Assembly (NCBI GenBank): GCA_037903475.1
Contig: JBAJFG010000409.1
Coordinates: 496,001-560,000, forward strand
Direction: 5' to 3'
DNA length: 64,000 bases
Origin: Ancylostoma caninum
Lineage: Eukaryota; Nematoda; Chromadorea; Rhabditida; Ancylostomatidae
Part shown: positions 1 to 10,699 of the stretch, one piece after another
Layout of the letters: every line of letters begins with the position of its first letter
Numbering within the stretch: position 1 is the stretch's first letter
Made by a program: the position numbers and the translations under genes
Notes under the pieces: generated by a model
What the model saw: only the letters and a program-made list of their open reading frames with translations
Databases searched by the model: none
What the model was told of the DNA's origin: nothing

Positions 1-120
1 TCTGCATGATTTAGCGCTTCAGTGGATGAACACGTGTGGGTAAAGACATCAACTCCAATACAGATTTTGACCACTGCCCGTTAAAGCGCTAAATCCTGCA
101 GTTTGTTTTAGATTACGCAC

Positions 121-274
121 TCGGAAGCAATTGACCTTCACATGGTTGGAGGTGATCGAGTTGAGGAATGTCTGGATCTGTTCGTTAATGACGTCTTCGA
201 CACGCTTGATCATATCCGGGTAATCATACGTCTTCACGTGAACGACCTTCGCTTTTTCGATGTCATTTTCACAT
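121..274 (-). CDS. internal exon, unknown protein
   Basis: Open segment of 51 full codons on the minus strand, with a strong acceptor (CATTTTCAG before 274) and a donor (GTGCGT after 121). It begins with one base of a split codon and ends in phase 0. The peptide is hydrophilic and mostly helical in character, with Cys at codons 1 and 49; I do not recognise the family. An in-frame continuation from the acceptor near 95 would give a short stop-terminated tail, so the gene may end at the window edge. A 12-bp inverted repeat (8-19 with 84-95) lies just downstream. Coding status is inferred from splice sites and codon pattern. Confidence 0.5.
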
Positions 275-824
275 CTGAAAATGTAGCAGTCAGATTATTA
301 AAAGAAAATGAGAAGGGGTCCGAATATAATGTTTTCAATACGTATTTTTTTGTGGCAAAACGCAGCCAGATTCAGTGCTGCTCCCTCGCTAAACCTCCTC
401 CTACCAAAACTTTATCCAAGTTTGTTGTGTTGCTGTTGAGTTCATGACTGATCACAGTCCATAGGGCAATGTCTGAAGATTTCTTTATTTTTGAGGGTTC
501 CCTCACTACCTCCACCATTTTAGTACAACTGCAAACGTGGGCAGACACAGATTGAAACTTAATTTGAATGCAATATTGGGTTGGAGAATGGGTCCGTGCG
601 GTTTATATCAGTTCCTTTCAGTTTATTTCAGTTCTTTTCCATTGTGATTTGAACTTCGCTTGTTTTGCATTCATAGTCCATTTTGCAGCCCTTGATTTGC
701 TCTTTACGACTACTGTAACCGCATTCCTACTTTCTCGCTTTACCCTGTTTTCCACCGCATAGAATGTGACCCTTCATATTGACAAAAATAAACTCCTCTG
801 TCACCGACCACCGTTATATTCCAG

Positions 825-1013
825 GAAATATCGTTGACTTCGTTCGAGGAACCTTCACTGTCGAAAAGGCAGCACAGATGTGGTATGCCTGCTTTAGACA
901 CAGTTCTGTCCTCGAGGTTGTCCTTCTTTCTGGATGCGTGGTTGGGGGACATGAAGAAGATAATTCTGCAGGACGTGAGGAGAATCACTGGTGATGGTTA
1001 CGCCCAACAATAT
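825..1013 (+). CDS. internal exon, unknown protein
   Basis: A 63-codon plus-strand segment, phase 0 at both ends, bounded by acceptor TATATTCCAG and the near-consensus donor GTAAGTTG. The peptide mixes Ser/Arg-rich and Leu-rich stretches and ends with a helix-like segment (around DMKKIILQDVRRITG). The family is not recognised. The opposite strand of the same DNA is also open for about 80 codons, which weakens the strand call, but only the plus strand has good sites on both sides. The next phase-compatible segment is 1610-1819. Confidence 0.45.
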
Positions 1014-1609
1014 GTAAGTTGAGCCAACTCATTCCGTGCAAAACCCTAAAATGTTCGATATGAAGTGATAATTCACATTGGGTATGCCCTATTTCACGGC
1101 GGAAATTTCATCAAAATGACTAGCAAGAAACTCGGATGTGGTGAATTTCGTGACTGCGCGGTCATATAGCGCTCAATTTGTGAAGTTTCCTGCTCATTTC
1201 CTGAACTTTGGTTCCAGAGTTGCGGTTGTGGACTACAGAGTGAGTCGTGTCAAACAACACACTTTTTTGTGAACACAAAGCTGAGAAGCTGACCTGTCTC
1301 AGGCAGCATTTATAGAAGAGAAAAGGAGGTGTGTAATATATTCAGTGTAGTTGGTACTGTTCGTGGGAAACAGCGCCCTTATTGCCTATGAGAAACCGCA
1401 CGAACACATTCCTCAATCCAGTAATACCGGGAACTACTTGCAACTACACTCTTTCGGGGGAATGTTGATGGCAAATTCACAGATTTTCACGAGAAAAAAA
1501 TTAAAAACAATCAGTTTCCGACAGGAAAGATAAGACAGTGGTTCCAGTTCTGATCACATTAGAGTTTCACGTAATAATCAATTTGTGTATTGTTGTTTGT
1601 CGACGACAG

Positions 1610-1819
1610 GATACAGTCGAAACAACAATTTCTGGACAAACATCTGCGCCCCATACTGGTCACCATACTGATGCCATAGACAACGTGCGAGTTTTGCATT
1701 CAACTAAACAACGTACCGAACACCTCAGTTACAAGCTTTGTCATTCTCAAGGAACGGCGATGGGGGAGGACGGGTGTGGGTTACAGTGTGTCGCTCATAT
1801 CGCAATTTGTCACAAATGA
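1610..1819 (+). CDS. possible terminal exon, unknown protein
   Basis: After acceptor-like GACGACAG the plus strand is open for 69 codons to a TGA at 1817-1819, in phase with the exon ending at 1013. It is rich in His, Thr and Cys. A second frame is open for only 22 codons. No family resemblance is seen. The rest of 1014-1970 shows no recognisable gene or repeat. Confidence 0.25.
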   Translation, partial: DTVETTISGQTSAPHTGHHTDAIDNVRVLHSTKQRTEHLSYKLCHSQGTAMGEDGCGLQCVAHIAICHK

Positions 1820-1970
1820 GCGGAACGGTGAGGCGGGGTCGCTGATGTCAAGTTGATTCGAGTTCGATGAAAGAAGACCACTGTCACGATACGCAGACCA
1901 GGATCCAGAAAACGTCATAATATATGCGCTCCACCGTTAACTCTTGCTCTAGTGAGCATGGACAGATGAT

Positions 1971-2222
1971 GCGCCCCATAGATTATCGGACACTTACCAC
2001 CCGCGCGCGTCAGGCCGCGGTGAGACAGTGTATAGAAAGCGGCTGTTCCTCGCCTTTTTCTAAGGAGGACAGATCAGTTTTGACCTAATATGCCTAATAA
2101 GGTGCTAGAATGCTTTATACCATCTTTGAAGCGTGTCCAAATGTTTGTTCCCACGTTCCGAAAAGGCAAAACAGCCTGACGCGACGCGTGCGGGTGGTAA
2201 GTGTCCGTAGACGCGCCCCATA
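1971..2222. mobile_element. MITE, Mutator-like (TIRs, 10-bp target duplication)
   Basis: The 10-bp direct repeat GCGCCCCATA (1971-1980 and 2213-2222) brackets a 232-bp element (1981-2212) with roughly 35-bp terminal inverted repeats around CGGACACTTACCACCCGC. The 10-bp duplication length fits Mutator-type insertion. No coding capacity. A degenerate relative is at 8613-8806. Confidence 0.8.
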
Positions 2223-3229
2223 AGGGGTGCCTCTCTCTTGAATGCCCTGTTTTCGTGGTTCGTCATCAGGCACAAACTACATGTTGTAACGCTGGGGTTG
2301 GTGGTTAGAGAACAATGTGATTGATAGCAAGTGCGTGGACTGTTCCCATGACAACTTTACAGTTTGCGGTTGCGAAACGTTCCCTGCTAGTGCTTGTGGT
2401 CACCAGTCAATAACTGTTCCTTTTGCTGCTCCAGCTTGAGTTAGGTTATGACAATAGCTTGTCAGTACAATTACAGCACAATGTTTGCTTTCGAGCAAGC
2501 TGACAATTCGAATTTCAGAAAATCAAAATTCGAAGTCCAAAAAGAGACATCGATAAGATTAATAAGAAAGGTGGGAAGGGCTTCATCGGTCTGCACTCGG
2601 AAGTTCCTCGAGTGCTCAAATTTCCGGGATTATTATTCAAATTTAGCAATTTTAATTCGTTCTTTATTATTTGAAAAGAACAAAGATATCGTTTCTGTTC
2701 TTAACGCATCTGGAGTGAATAGGAAAACCACGAGAGGAGGCTCTCCGCAACTGCAACACAGAATTGATCACTGATCCCAAAATGAATGAATTTCCTGGGC
2801 CATTATCATTAACCTACCCTAATCTCTCTTCAAGATAGATTTGCTTATGCGAAACATGGCGCAAAGGCTTAGTTGCTTCAGCGAAATAATTGAAGTCTAG
2901 TGCAGCGGCGACTCCTCCAGTGACATTCGTGCCAGCATTTCGTCATCAAGAAAGAAAATCAGGCTGTACTAATGTAACGCAATTTGTATTACAAAAGGTC
3001 AGCACATGGGTAGGAGTGGCGCCTTTCTGACCCAAATTTGAAGATAAAACTGAATACCTATGAACGCGTCAGTTTTGCGATTCAATACTTCACCTCAAAG
3101 AAAGACAATAATCTCCTATCATCTTCCAAAAAGAGTTGGCATTATCTGACAATCACTAAACGCGTGCTAGCGAGGAAACAAGGACGGCAAACAGTAAGTG
3201 AAACAATGTGAAGTAACCAGAGAAAGAAC
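2223..3229. other. gene-poor stretch
   Basis: AT-rich sequence. An open plus-strand run at 2448-2774 (108 codons) lacks convincing splice sites and coding character. Nothing else recognised. Confidence 0.4.
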
Positions 3230-3839
3230 CTACGCCTTTATCTTGGTTCGGAAGCAGTTGATGATGTCGTCAACGAATCCACGACGTTTCTCAAAGCACA
3301 CTCGAAGCTTTTCGGGCTCTTTTGTCAGAGAGTACTGAACTATCCATATTTAATATTGACATCATTAGACTGAAGGAACACAGAATTTGATTAAGATGGA
3401 TAGTTTTACTAATAACCACATCAAAAACCAGCATAATTAAGGTCGGATAACTTATTATTTAGGACAAGACCCAAACAAATATGTATTGCTTTTTGGCTAA
3501 TATTTGCAGAAAGAGTGAGCCCTATGAACATCCTTATCTATTCTCCTTTATCTGGCCTCTATGCTTATTTTGGATACTCGAAAATTCGGCTCATCCGAAA
3601 TCCATTTCCTTTAATTTTTACTCTAATGTTTAGCACGGTTCTATACACAGCTTTCAGTAATTAAGTTTTGTTTAAATCCTGTAACTAACCGCGTTGATTT
3701 CCTTCCAGCACGGATCGAAGCAGTCGTAGGCTTGCTGCTTCGCTGAATCGTAACACTCGGACATTTCGGAGCAAACGCACTGGCGAACCGTCTCTTCTCT
3801 ACGAGATCCATGGAGCACTTCAATCGTCGATTTTGAGAT
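3230..3839 (-). CDS. CPG4-type cysteine-rich secreted protein, last two exons
   Basis: Two phase-0 exons: 3839-3690 (50 codons, acceptor CTATTACAG, donor GTTAGTTAC) and 3334-3230 (34 codons plus TAG, acceptor GTTCAG). Joined, they give a C-terminal Cys-rich domain with a CxC pair, a further Cys six residues on, then C-x3-C and two later Cys (motifs CVCSEMSEC, CFDPCW, VCFEKR, INCF). This spacing resembles nematode chondroitin-proteoglycan-4-type domains found in secreted and eggshell proteins. That family call is from memory of the pattern. The 5' exons, including any signal peptide, were not found; a fold-back element begins 112 bp upstream of the first visible exon and may split the gene from its start. 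Confidence 0.55.
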
Positions 3840-3950
3840 CTGTAATAGGTTGATGCTTATTATGGTCCACTGAGCAGTGAAATTTCGCAAAATTTTTAGT
3901 GGTGTAACTGGATACATCGCCACAAAGCATTCTCTTGTGACAACAACTAA

Positions 3951-5328
3951 CAAGGGAAGGATACCAAATGTCTGTGGCACATCATAATGGAATGGGCCTC
4001 ATAATATGAAGTTGACGATGCTGATCTCGATTATGTTCTCCATTAGTGCCTAATACTACTACGCAAAAAGTTATAGCCTTGTCTGTCAGTATTATGAGCA
4101 GTTTCTGCATCAACTCGCCTTAACCCCACGTAGTAGGCGTTGCCGTGAAAAATGAATGCAGAATTCGTGATCAGCAGTCCAAGTAACCCTGTATGCAAAA
4201 ACTCAGCGGAAAATGCATCACTACGGGTAAGGAATTGCGCCTTGATCAGTCGCTACTACTACTGATTACAAGGGAACTTTGCTTCATCGGAGACTTCCTC
4301 GTAGGGAGTGTACACTGCCTTGTGCATGTCGAAGCTCTGATTTCAAAACTATCTTGACCTTGGCCCAGCTTCGCGTCTGCAATGATTTATATTCATTTTT
4401 CCAGACGCAAGTGATAAGAAGGTATACATAAAATAAGGTATGTCAGGTAGGTCAAGGAAGTGTGGCGCAGTGGTAAGTGTCTCCGTTCCCTTGAATACCC
4501 TCACAGGTTCAATTCTCCTCAGGAGTCGCACTTTTGCATTTTCTCCCAGTTACTGATTTTCTCTAAAAATCTATCCTATGCAGTTTTTTGTAAGTGTTTC
4601 TACTTGCAAATACATATTCTAAAAGCTTGAAAGCGTTTTCAAAGATCTTCACTACCCCGACTTCGTCGACAGTGGAACTGCTGATGGACTCACGCGAGCC
4701 CAAATTTTCAAGGAAAATTTTTTTTGCTGAAAATTTCCATAATAGGGTTATCTGAAGTGCTGAACACGAATATGATATGCATTTCGTGACGTCACTACAT
4801 TCTTATAGGTTTGCGGTAGAATGAACAGCAATTACTGTAGAAAACCAAACAAAATTGTTGAATTTCGACATTAAAATGTTAGAGGCTTGCAAAATGATGC
4901 TGATAATCTGGATGAGCACCTGAAATTACCCCTATGTGCAAAATTTGGATGGAATCTCTGAGATGCCTGAACTACCCTATACCCAATGATCGTTTCCTCG
5001 TGAGTGGTAGTAGTAGTAAATGATCAAGGGGTGATTGTCTAACCGTAATTCTTGCCTTTTTTCGCTGAAATTTTGCATACAAGTTCAGTTGAGCTACATG
5101 ATCGCGAATTCTGCATCCATTTTGCACTACAACACCTATTTTGTAGGTTCACGGGAGGTGGATGTACAAACTGTGCCTTCGAATGTACTGCACAGACAAG
5201 GCTATAACTTTTTGCGCAGTAGTATTAGGCACTAATGGAGAACATAATCGAGATCAGCATCGTCAACTTCATATTATGAGGCACATTCCATTTTGGAGTG
5301 CCACAGACATTTGGTATCCTTCCCTTCT
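3951..5328. mobile_element. fold-back element with ~320-bp arms
   Basis: The sequence at 3951-4275 is repeated in inverted orientation at about 4990-5328. The outer ends read AAGGGAAGGATACCAAATG and its complement, and the best-matched 95-bp block (4000-4095 with 5190-5285) has only a few differences. There is no transposase ORF. It lies in the 5' intron or upstream region of the CPG4-like exons. A tRNA-like sequence sits in the central loop. Confidence 0.75.
4456..4535 (+). other. tRNA-like (pol III box) sequence in fold-back loop
   Basis: Contains an A-box-like TGGCGCAGTGG and a B-box-like GGTTCAATTC at plausible spacing, and the flanks (GGAAGTG / CACTTTT) can pair as an acceptor stem. The T-stem has mismatches, so this is more likely a tRNA-derived relic or SINE head than a working tRNA gene. 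Confidence 0.4.
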
Positions 5329-5901
5329 AAGAACATAGAAGAGTTAAACCCATTGATTTATTCGGTAATTTCTGAAAAGCTAAAGAAATGAGAAGAAAGT
5401 GTCTATCTAGAATTATCCAACGCCTATCTGAAGCGTCCAAATTATAATCAGGATCCATCCCCTACTATATGCACCTTTTTGGTTGCACCTATTTCACTTA
5501 TTTCATTTTCAGGGGAGAAGGATTCTGCTTAAAAGGTTCTAGTTCTTCAGCAAGCCAACACTTTGAAAGGTAGAGAACTATTACACTAGCCCTAACTAAT
5601 TCAATTATTATGCAACCTGAATTATTCACCTGGCGATACGCTTGATTAACTTGGAAATAACTTGATCACTGGATAGTGACGTTTTCTTTTCTTCTAATTG
5701 ATTTACATGTTGCCCTAATGAAGGAGAAAAGAGAAGAGAAAGGTCTGAAGGCCGGTTCTTCTTCTAGTTCGCTAAATCGTGACGGTCATTCTGTGAAGTT
5801 GAGTTGAACTTGCCGTGAACCAGTCTCAATACACAGCTATAAATTTTTGTTGTTCTCACGGATGTCACATTGTTCAGGGATTCTCGTCAGTGATACCCAC
5901 G

Positions 5902-6126
5902 TCAATGAATGGGAAGTGGAAATATCTTCCTAGAACTACACGCAAAATATAAATGATTAGTCATTTCCCATGACGTATGTATGTAGTTGATGAGAGGTGT
6001 TGGTTTAGCGCGACGCAACGATCCCGTGAGAGATGCGTCAACGGCGGACTTCTTGCTATTCCTCAGCTTGATTTCATTGTCGTATACGGGTGGGGTGGCA
6101 CCATTGCTTTCCAGAATCGTGGGCAT
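5902..6126 (-). CDS. possible N-terminal exon, unknown protein
   Basis: An ATG at 6126 is preceded in frame by TAG. It opens about 55 codons of coding-like, hydrophilic sequence (Asn/Lys/Ser/Thr-rich) before the composition degrades; the frame stops at 5902. Such a leader resembles a cytosolic N-terminus, but no domain is recognised. The true donor was not identified. 5329-5901 shows nothing recognisable. Confidence 0.35.
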   Translation of the reverse strand: MPTILESNGATPPVYDNEIKLRNSKKSAVDASLTGSLRRAKPTPLINYIHTSWEMTNHLYFACSSRKIFPLPIH

Positions 6127-6699
6127 GTATGTACACTAGTTAGGTAACTAGTGCTTCTTCGAGAACATAATCGAAATAGAGCAGTTCAGACGTTAGATTC
6201 AGAATTCATACCATGGAAACACTGTTGTACTGTCGAAACGCTTTTCGGCCTAAACGCTTTTCGGCCTAACTATTTGTAAACAAAATGAACAAAATGAACA
6301 GAACCACAAAATTTCGAATCCCTAATGAAAATGAAATGGTAGATAATTGAAAAAAAGAAAAAAGTATTGATGAAGTCTTTATTTCTACATATATTTGATG
6401 CCTATATGCACCCAAAGGTTGGTGATTATTAATAGGAGGATTTTGGACTGAGATGCGGTCGTTTTCAATTAATATCGAGCATGCTTGATAGTGCGCAACC
6501 GTTCCGCTTATGTACCTTCAATGTGTGCTGCTTCGAGACTCATTCTTTTCTGAATGCCTCATAGACTCTCCCACTCTCTCTCTTCCTCTCTCTCTCTAAG
6601 CTTAATGAATTTGGTACATGGTCAACATGCAATATTTTCGTTTCGAATCGAATGTTTCAAAATACACAGTCGCATCTGTACATTTTCTTTCAATTTTAG

Positions 6700-6793
6700 C
6701 GGTAATTTCGACATGATCAATGCAAGACCGTCATCCAATACAATTACTGAAGGGGACTCAAAAAACCCCGGAATCAGTCCCGTGCAGGCGCTG
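6700..6793 (+). CDS. internal exon, unknown protein
   Basis: A 94-nt segment after acceptor CAATTTTAG and before donor GTAGGTG. It starts with one base of a split codon and ends in phase 0, giving 31 codons of Ser/Asn/Pro-containing sequence. No partner exon was found nearby. 6800-7850 has open but unconvincing frames on both strands (for example 7534-7785 plus). Confidence 0.35.
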
Positions 6794-7855
6794 GTAGGTG
6801 TAATGATGCGAGAATGTTGGAAGTGAAGAAATCGATGAATATCAATTCTGTAGGTTGGATGAATGTGAAGTGTACGATCTCGAAAGGATATGCACCTACA
6901 ATGTCGGCGCTATCTTTGTTATTGCAGCGGTAGCTTGATTGCGTTACTAGCCTAGAAGCCTCAAGAAGAAGTGACGCGGCATGGTGAAGGGCGTTTTCGA
7001 CATCATGTTAAAAATTGTGCGATATTTTTCCTTGGAAGAAATGTTTCAAACCTTGGTGGATGTAAGGTTCAGGTGAAGCAAAGTCTGAGATCGAATGGCA
7101 GAGATCCTTTGCTCTTGCTCAAGTGGGGCAGTATTCCTTTATTTATTTATTCATTTGCTTATTTAACTCTTTTATCACGACAGAACAGAATGTATCTGGT
7201 TTTACTAGGCTGGCTTCTCTCGGTTATGCTTTTATGAGTAATTTTGCTAAATCTAAATTCCCGAACAACGCCCAAAGCGAAATTTCCCGGACAACTTTGG
7301 CTCAGCGCCTTTACTAATCTTAAACACTTCACTGATATTCCAATTTGTCTCTGCTCTAATATCAAACAAATGTTGGCAAATGGCTCTACTTTTTGGCTTT
7401 TCTATGGTCCCAGGGAATCAATTTTTTCTGTCCATTAATAAAAAATCAGCAACCAAGAAATCGGAATCCGTTCGGAAATCAAACATGCGACCTTTAAAGA
7501 GGGGAGAAGCGCCTTGAAGGAAAATTCCGGAAATTGGGTCAAACTAATGAATTTAAGTTCTGTGTGTGGGTCAGGGATGAGATGGGAGAATGGAGAGATG
7601 AAGGAATGAAAGCTGAAATACGCGTCGTCATCCGTACTCCTCTCATCAGTGAATGCTCTGACGAAAGAAAGCGAACGGCAAGGAAACAAGACATATGTAC
7701 AAGACCAATTTTCGCAAGAAAAAGAAAAGAAATTTCTCCGGGCCTTTTGAGCAGAAATATTGCTTGGAGAGGTGCTGCCCACTAAATGCATTGACTATAA
7801 ACTAAAACCGGTGCAGCGAATTAGATAAAATAAAAAAAATTCGCCTCCTCCTCAC

Positions 7856-7924
7856 CATGTCGATGAATTTCATTGCATTTACAGAATAAGTTAGTAGGAC
7901 GAGAAGTGCGAGTGTTGACAACAT
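7856..7924 (-). CDS. signal-peptide first exon of a secreted protein
   Basis: ATG at 7924 opens 23 codons with a clear signal-peptide pattern (MLSTLALLVLLTYSVNA), then donor GTGAGG in phase 0. The downstream exon was not identified with confidence; one acceptor candidate lies near 7760. A TATA-like TTTAAATA lies about 65 bp upstream of the ATG on the same strand, so this is probably a true first exon. Confidence 0.5.
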
Positions 7925-7985
7925 CTTGACGATGGACACTATTGCAGGGCCGATGGCGATGGCACGCGCGACCACAAGAGTGGAG

Positions 7986-7993
7986 TATTTAAA
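7986..7993 (-). promoter_or_regulatory. TATA-like element
   Basis: Reads TTTAAATA on the minus strand, about 65 bp before the ATG of the secreted-protein exon at 7924. Position and GC-rich surroundings make a core-promoter role plausible. Confidence 0.3.
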
Positions 7994-8157
7994 CGGACGC
8001 GAGGCGAACGCGTCAAGGTAGAAACCTGCTTGCAACGGTGTGTGCAGTCAGTCAGTGGGGGTGCGGCTGTGTGTGCTACTTACAAACATTTCCACAGAAA
8101 CACCATCGGGACGTGAAAATCTCTCATCCTTTATGATAATACTTCCATTGAAGACAG

Positions 8158-8559
8158 TTAGTAACTATGTTTACGATGTGGCGAGAAAGGCGCAACAGTT
8201 GGTCCATACATCGTAGTATAATCGCTGTTTATTTCACTATATTCGGTATTTTTCTTGTCTTTTTTGTCAAGGTTTGATTGCATTAGCCAATTTTGATGTC
8301 CAGCGCGCTCCTTTATGTATAAATAAAATAAAATGAAGTAAGATTTAGTGGAAGACATAGTGGAAGCCGACGAGGAACCCGTTTCCTCTAATACTGTCAG
8401 TTTCAGCAATGCTATTGGCCGTGTTTCACCTTCCAAGCTGGAAGGGGTAGATGCTCTCAAATTGCTGTAGACTGGCTCACGGGTATCCCTCCCTGTTAAG
8501 AATATGACGACAGGACGGTAACATGTGCAAATCCACGTGCATAGAATCACTATCACCAT
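8158..8559 (-). CDS. possible short secreted or membrane protein
   Basis: A 133-codon ATG-initiated frame. The first 20 residues are hydrophobic and Cys-containing (MVIVILCTWICTCYRPVVIF), followed by about 60 residues rich in Ser, Thr and Glu. The last third is AT-driven and may be non-coding, so the real end may be a splice donor. No family recognised. Confidence 0.3.
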   Translation of the reverse strand: MVIVILCTWICTCYRPVVIFLTGRDTREPVYSNLRASTPSSLEGETRPIALLKLTVLEETGSSSASTMSSTKSYFILFYLYIKERAGHQNWLMQSNLDKKDKKNTEYSEINSDYTTMYGPTVAPFSPHRKHSY

Positions 8560-8612
8560 TTTTGAAATCGAATTTATGGATTATCATACACATATTACCA
8601 TCCACATTTCAG

Positions 8613-8806
8613 GTCCCGGTAAGACAGCGGATAGGAAGGCGCCCTCCTCGATTTTTCGCCAGGAGGAACAAGTCATCTTTGACCTTAGATGACTAACACA
8701 ATGAGTTGAGGCACTTTTTAAACCACGTTTCGCTATTTTGCCCCAGTTTTGTCAAGAAAAAGGCGAAACGGGAGGACGCTGCGCGTGCGAACGGTAATTG
8801 TCCGTA
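8613..8806. mobile_element. degenerate copy of the 1981-2212 MITE
   Basis: Shares an ordered set of motifs with the MITE at 1981-2212: GGTRAGACAG near the left end, a TTTGACCT core, and a right end reading GCGTGCGAACGGTAATTGTC. The left inverted repeat is truncated. Confidence 0.55.
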
Positions 8807-8874
8807 TATTATATTATCCGTGGATTCAATGTACTGGCAAATTCATCGTTATTCTCCCTAAACTGTGAACGACT

Positions 8875-9588
8875 GTGCGGAAGGAAATGAAGGGTACAAT
8901 CTCAAACTCTCTTGATGATCACCACTTCCTTACTGATCCCTATGAAGGTACCCTATTATCTGGAGCTAAGGAAATAGCGGCACACTGGTATGCAGTGGCG
9001 GAGGAACGCCATAGAATGATTCTGCTGTCTTGGTATGGGTGCGCTTACACTCATTGATAAGGGAGATGCTATGCAACGGGTTAGAAGGTGACAATAGTCG
9101 AATTAACCATGTGGCAATGACAAACTTGTCAGTGCTCGACGGCATACAACGTTTTATTCGAGTGATGATTAGATTATCACTAGCATGGGCATCAAAGGAC
9201 AGGAGCGTACGATCTTTTCAGCACTGTAGATTCCAAACTTGCTATGGTTTAGAAATGCGAGTACTGCCTTAACTATTCTTCTACGACCACTCAAAAAGAC
9301 ATGCAACACATAGAAACAAGCGTTTTGTATTTGTAGTGTTTTCTCTTGACGATTGTATTTGCTTTTTCACTAAATACTATAGAGATTTCTGGAATTGATA
9401 GTGGAGCGCTTATAAACTCAACAATTGCACGTATCTGTACTAAGCGAACATTCAAAAATGACGTTAAATATAGTCACATGCATATTGTTCGAACACTAAA
9501 TGTTATTGCACGTTTTGCCTTTGAACTGCAATATACCCTATCAAAACAACAGGCACGCATGCACGTAGCCGATATTTATTATGGCTGA
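8875..9588 (+). pseudogene. broken coding-like stretch, unknown
   Basis: Three consecutive plus-strand open segments (8875-9057, 9030-9272, 9346-9588) have coding-like composition but lie in different frames with stops between them. The third could follow an acceptor (ACTATAG near 9382). This could be a decayed gene or three unrelated runs. No family resemblance. Confidence 0.2.
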
Positions 9589-9737
9589 TGACCTTTCACA
9601 AACAGGACTAACCTTCGAAGACGAAATAGAAGTGCGACGAATTGCAGGAATTTTTATATTTCTCCTTAAATGCGGCTACAGTTCGTGTGTAAATTTTCAA
9701 TATCTGCAGTGAACGGTTAGCATCTGTGTCTCAGAAA

Positions 9738-10094
9738 TTAGGGGGAGAAATCAATCTCCGGATCTGCATGATCTAGGAGATTGATTTCTCCACTAATTTC
9801 TCTCTGTTCTTCGATAAGACGCACTTTGTTAGCGGTGATATCCTTCATAATTTCCTTATGTACATAAAGGTAGTTTATGCTTCTAGGAGACGTCTCGAAG
9901 CTCGGCGTTAGCCGGTCGGCCAGACTGGTAATATATGTATTACTTAAAGAAGCTGTGCTTCGAACGCAGCAGATGATGGATGTTAAAAATCTAGACCTTA
10001 GAGGACTCAGCCATGCCAAGGGTGTTCGGTAATGAGAGCCCACTGTGTGCCTGCCAAGTACGCCATCGTAGTCCACTGGAGACCGGCTGTTCAC
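9738..10094 (-). CDS. probable 3' coding exon, unknown protein
   Basis: A 118-codon open frame to TAA at 9738. The last ~58 codons, after acceptor-like TATTACCAG, have strong coding character: hydrophilic, with a charged helix-like stretch (KEIMKDITANKVRLIEEQRE) and an acidic tail. The earlier half may be intron read-through. The family is not recognised; the tail could be the cytosolic end of a membrane protein. Confidence 0.4.
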   Translation of the reverse strand: MNSRSPVDYDGVLGRHTVGSHYRTPLAWLSPLRSRFLTSIICCVRSTASLSNTYITSLADRLTPSFETSPRSINYLYVHKEIMKDITANKVRLIEEQREISGEINLLDHADPEIDFSP

Positions 10095-10426
10095 ATGTCT
10101 TCAACTAGCATCACGTTGGATTTTTTTTTGTGAAGATGAGCGCCATGTCACCGCAAACACTACAAAAAATCATTTCTCCTTTTTTGCTGCCTTTTTTTCT
10201 GCCCCTGAAAAAGAAGGAGAGTGTGTTTACACACTCTGGTTACGCTATTTTGTAATTTGCAAAAAGGTTCATGCTAAGAGTTTGCTTTCCGAGTCAGAGT
10301 GCGCATCTGGAAAAGAGCACCAGAATTTTATATAACTCAGCCTACCCAGGTAGGGAACCCTGCAATAACAAAAGGAAACAGTTACACCTGATACGGAAAT
10401 TATAAAGACCTTGTTAAGGTATCTGC

Positions 10427-10634
10427 TTATTTGGGATTTTTTTGAAGGAAAAGGCGCAGGACCCATAGCACAGGGAACGTGCGTAGAAAGCTAATGATGA
10501 TGCCTCTTAGACAGGGCACCATTAGCTGAGGCTCTTGAATTGAGCATTTTATTCCAGATGCAACTGTGAAGTTGAAGTTGTTCTCCAGAACATACTGTCG
10601 CTTAACATACAGCTTAATCTCTTCCACAAATACA
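10427..10634 (-). CDS. possible 3' exon with hydrophobic end, unknown
   Basis: After acceptor AAACGCAG there is one split base and 68 codons to TAA. The first 40 residues are polar with Asn, Phe and Cys; the last 25 are strongly hydrophobic (around GIIISFLRTFPVLWVLRLF), like a transmembrane segment. Not recognised. It may belong with 9738-10094, but both end in stops so they are not consecutive exons as drawn. Confidence 0.35.
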
Positions 10635-10699
10635 CTGCGTTTAATAATTGTAGGAGATCAACAACTTTTCGACCCTCGAACATCACGGTGAACATCGAA

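Noticed and set aside
740..988. 82-codon minus-strand reading opposite the 825-1013 exon
   Set aside because: Composition is plausible, but it lacks a donor and the plus strand has both splice sites in phase; kept only as a caveat.
3840..3980. Hydrophobic leader (GILPLLVVV) apparently joined to the CPG4-like exon
   Set aside because: It is read through the intron and into the end of the fold-back element; the same DNA recurs inverted at 5300-5328. The exon has its own acceptor at 3840.
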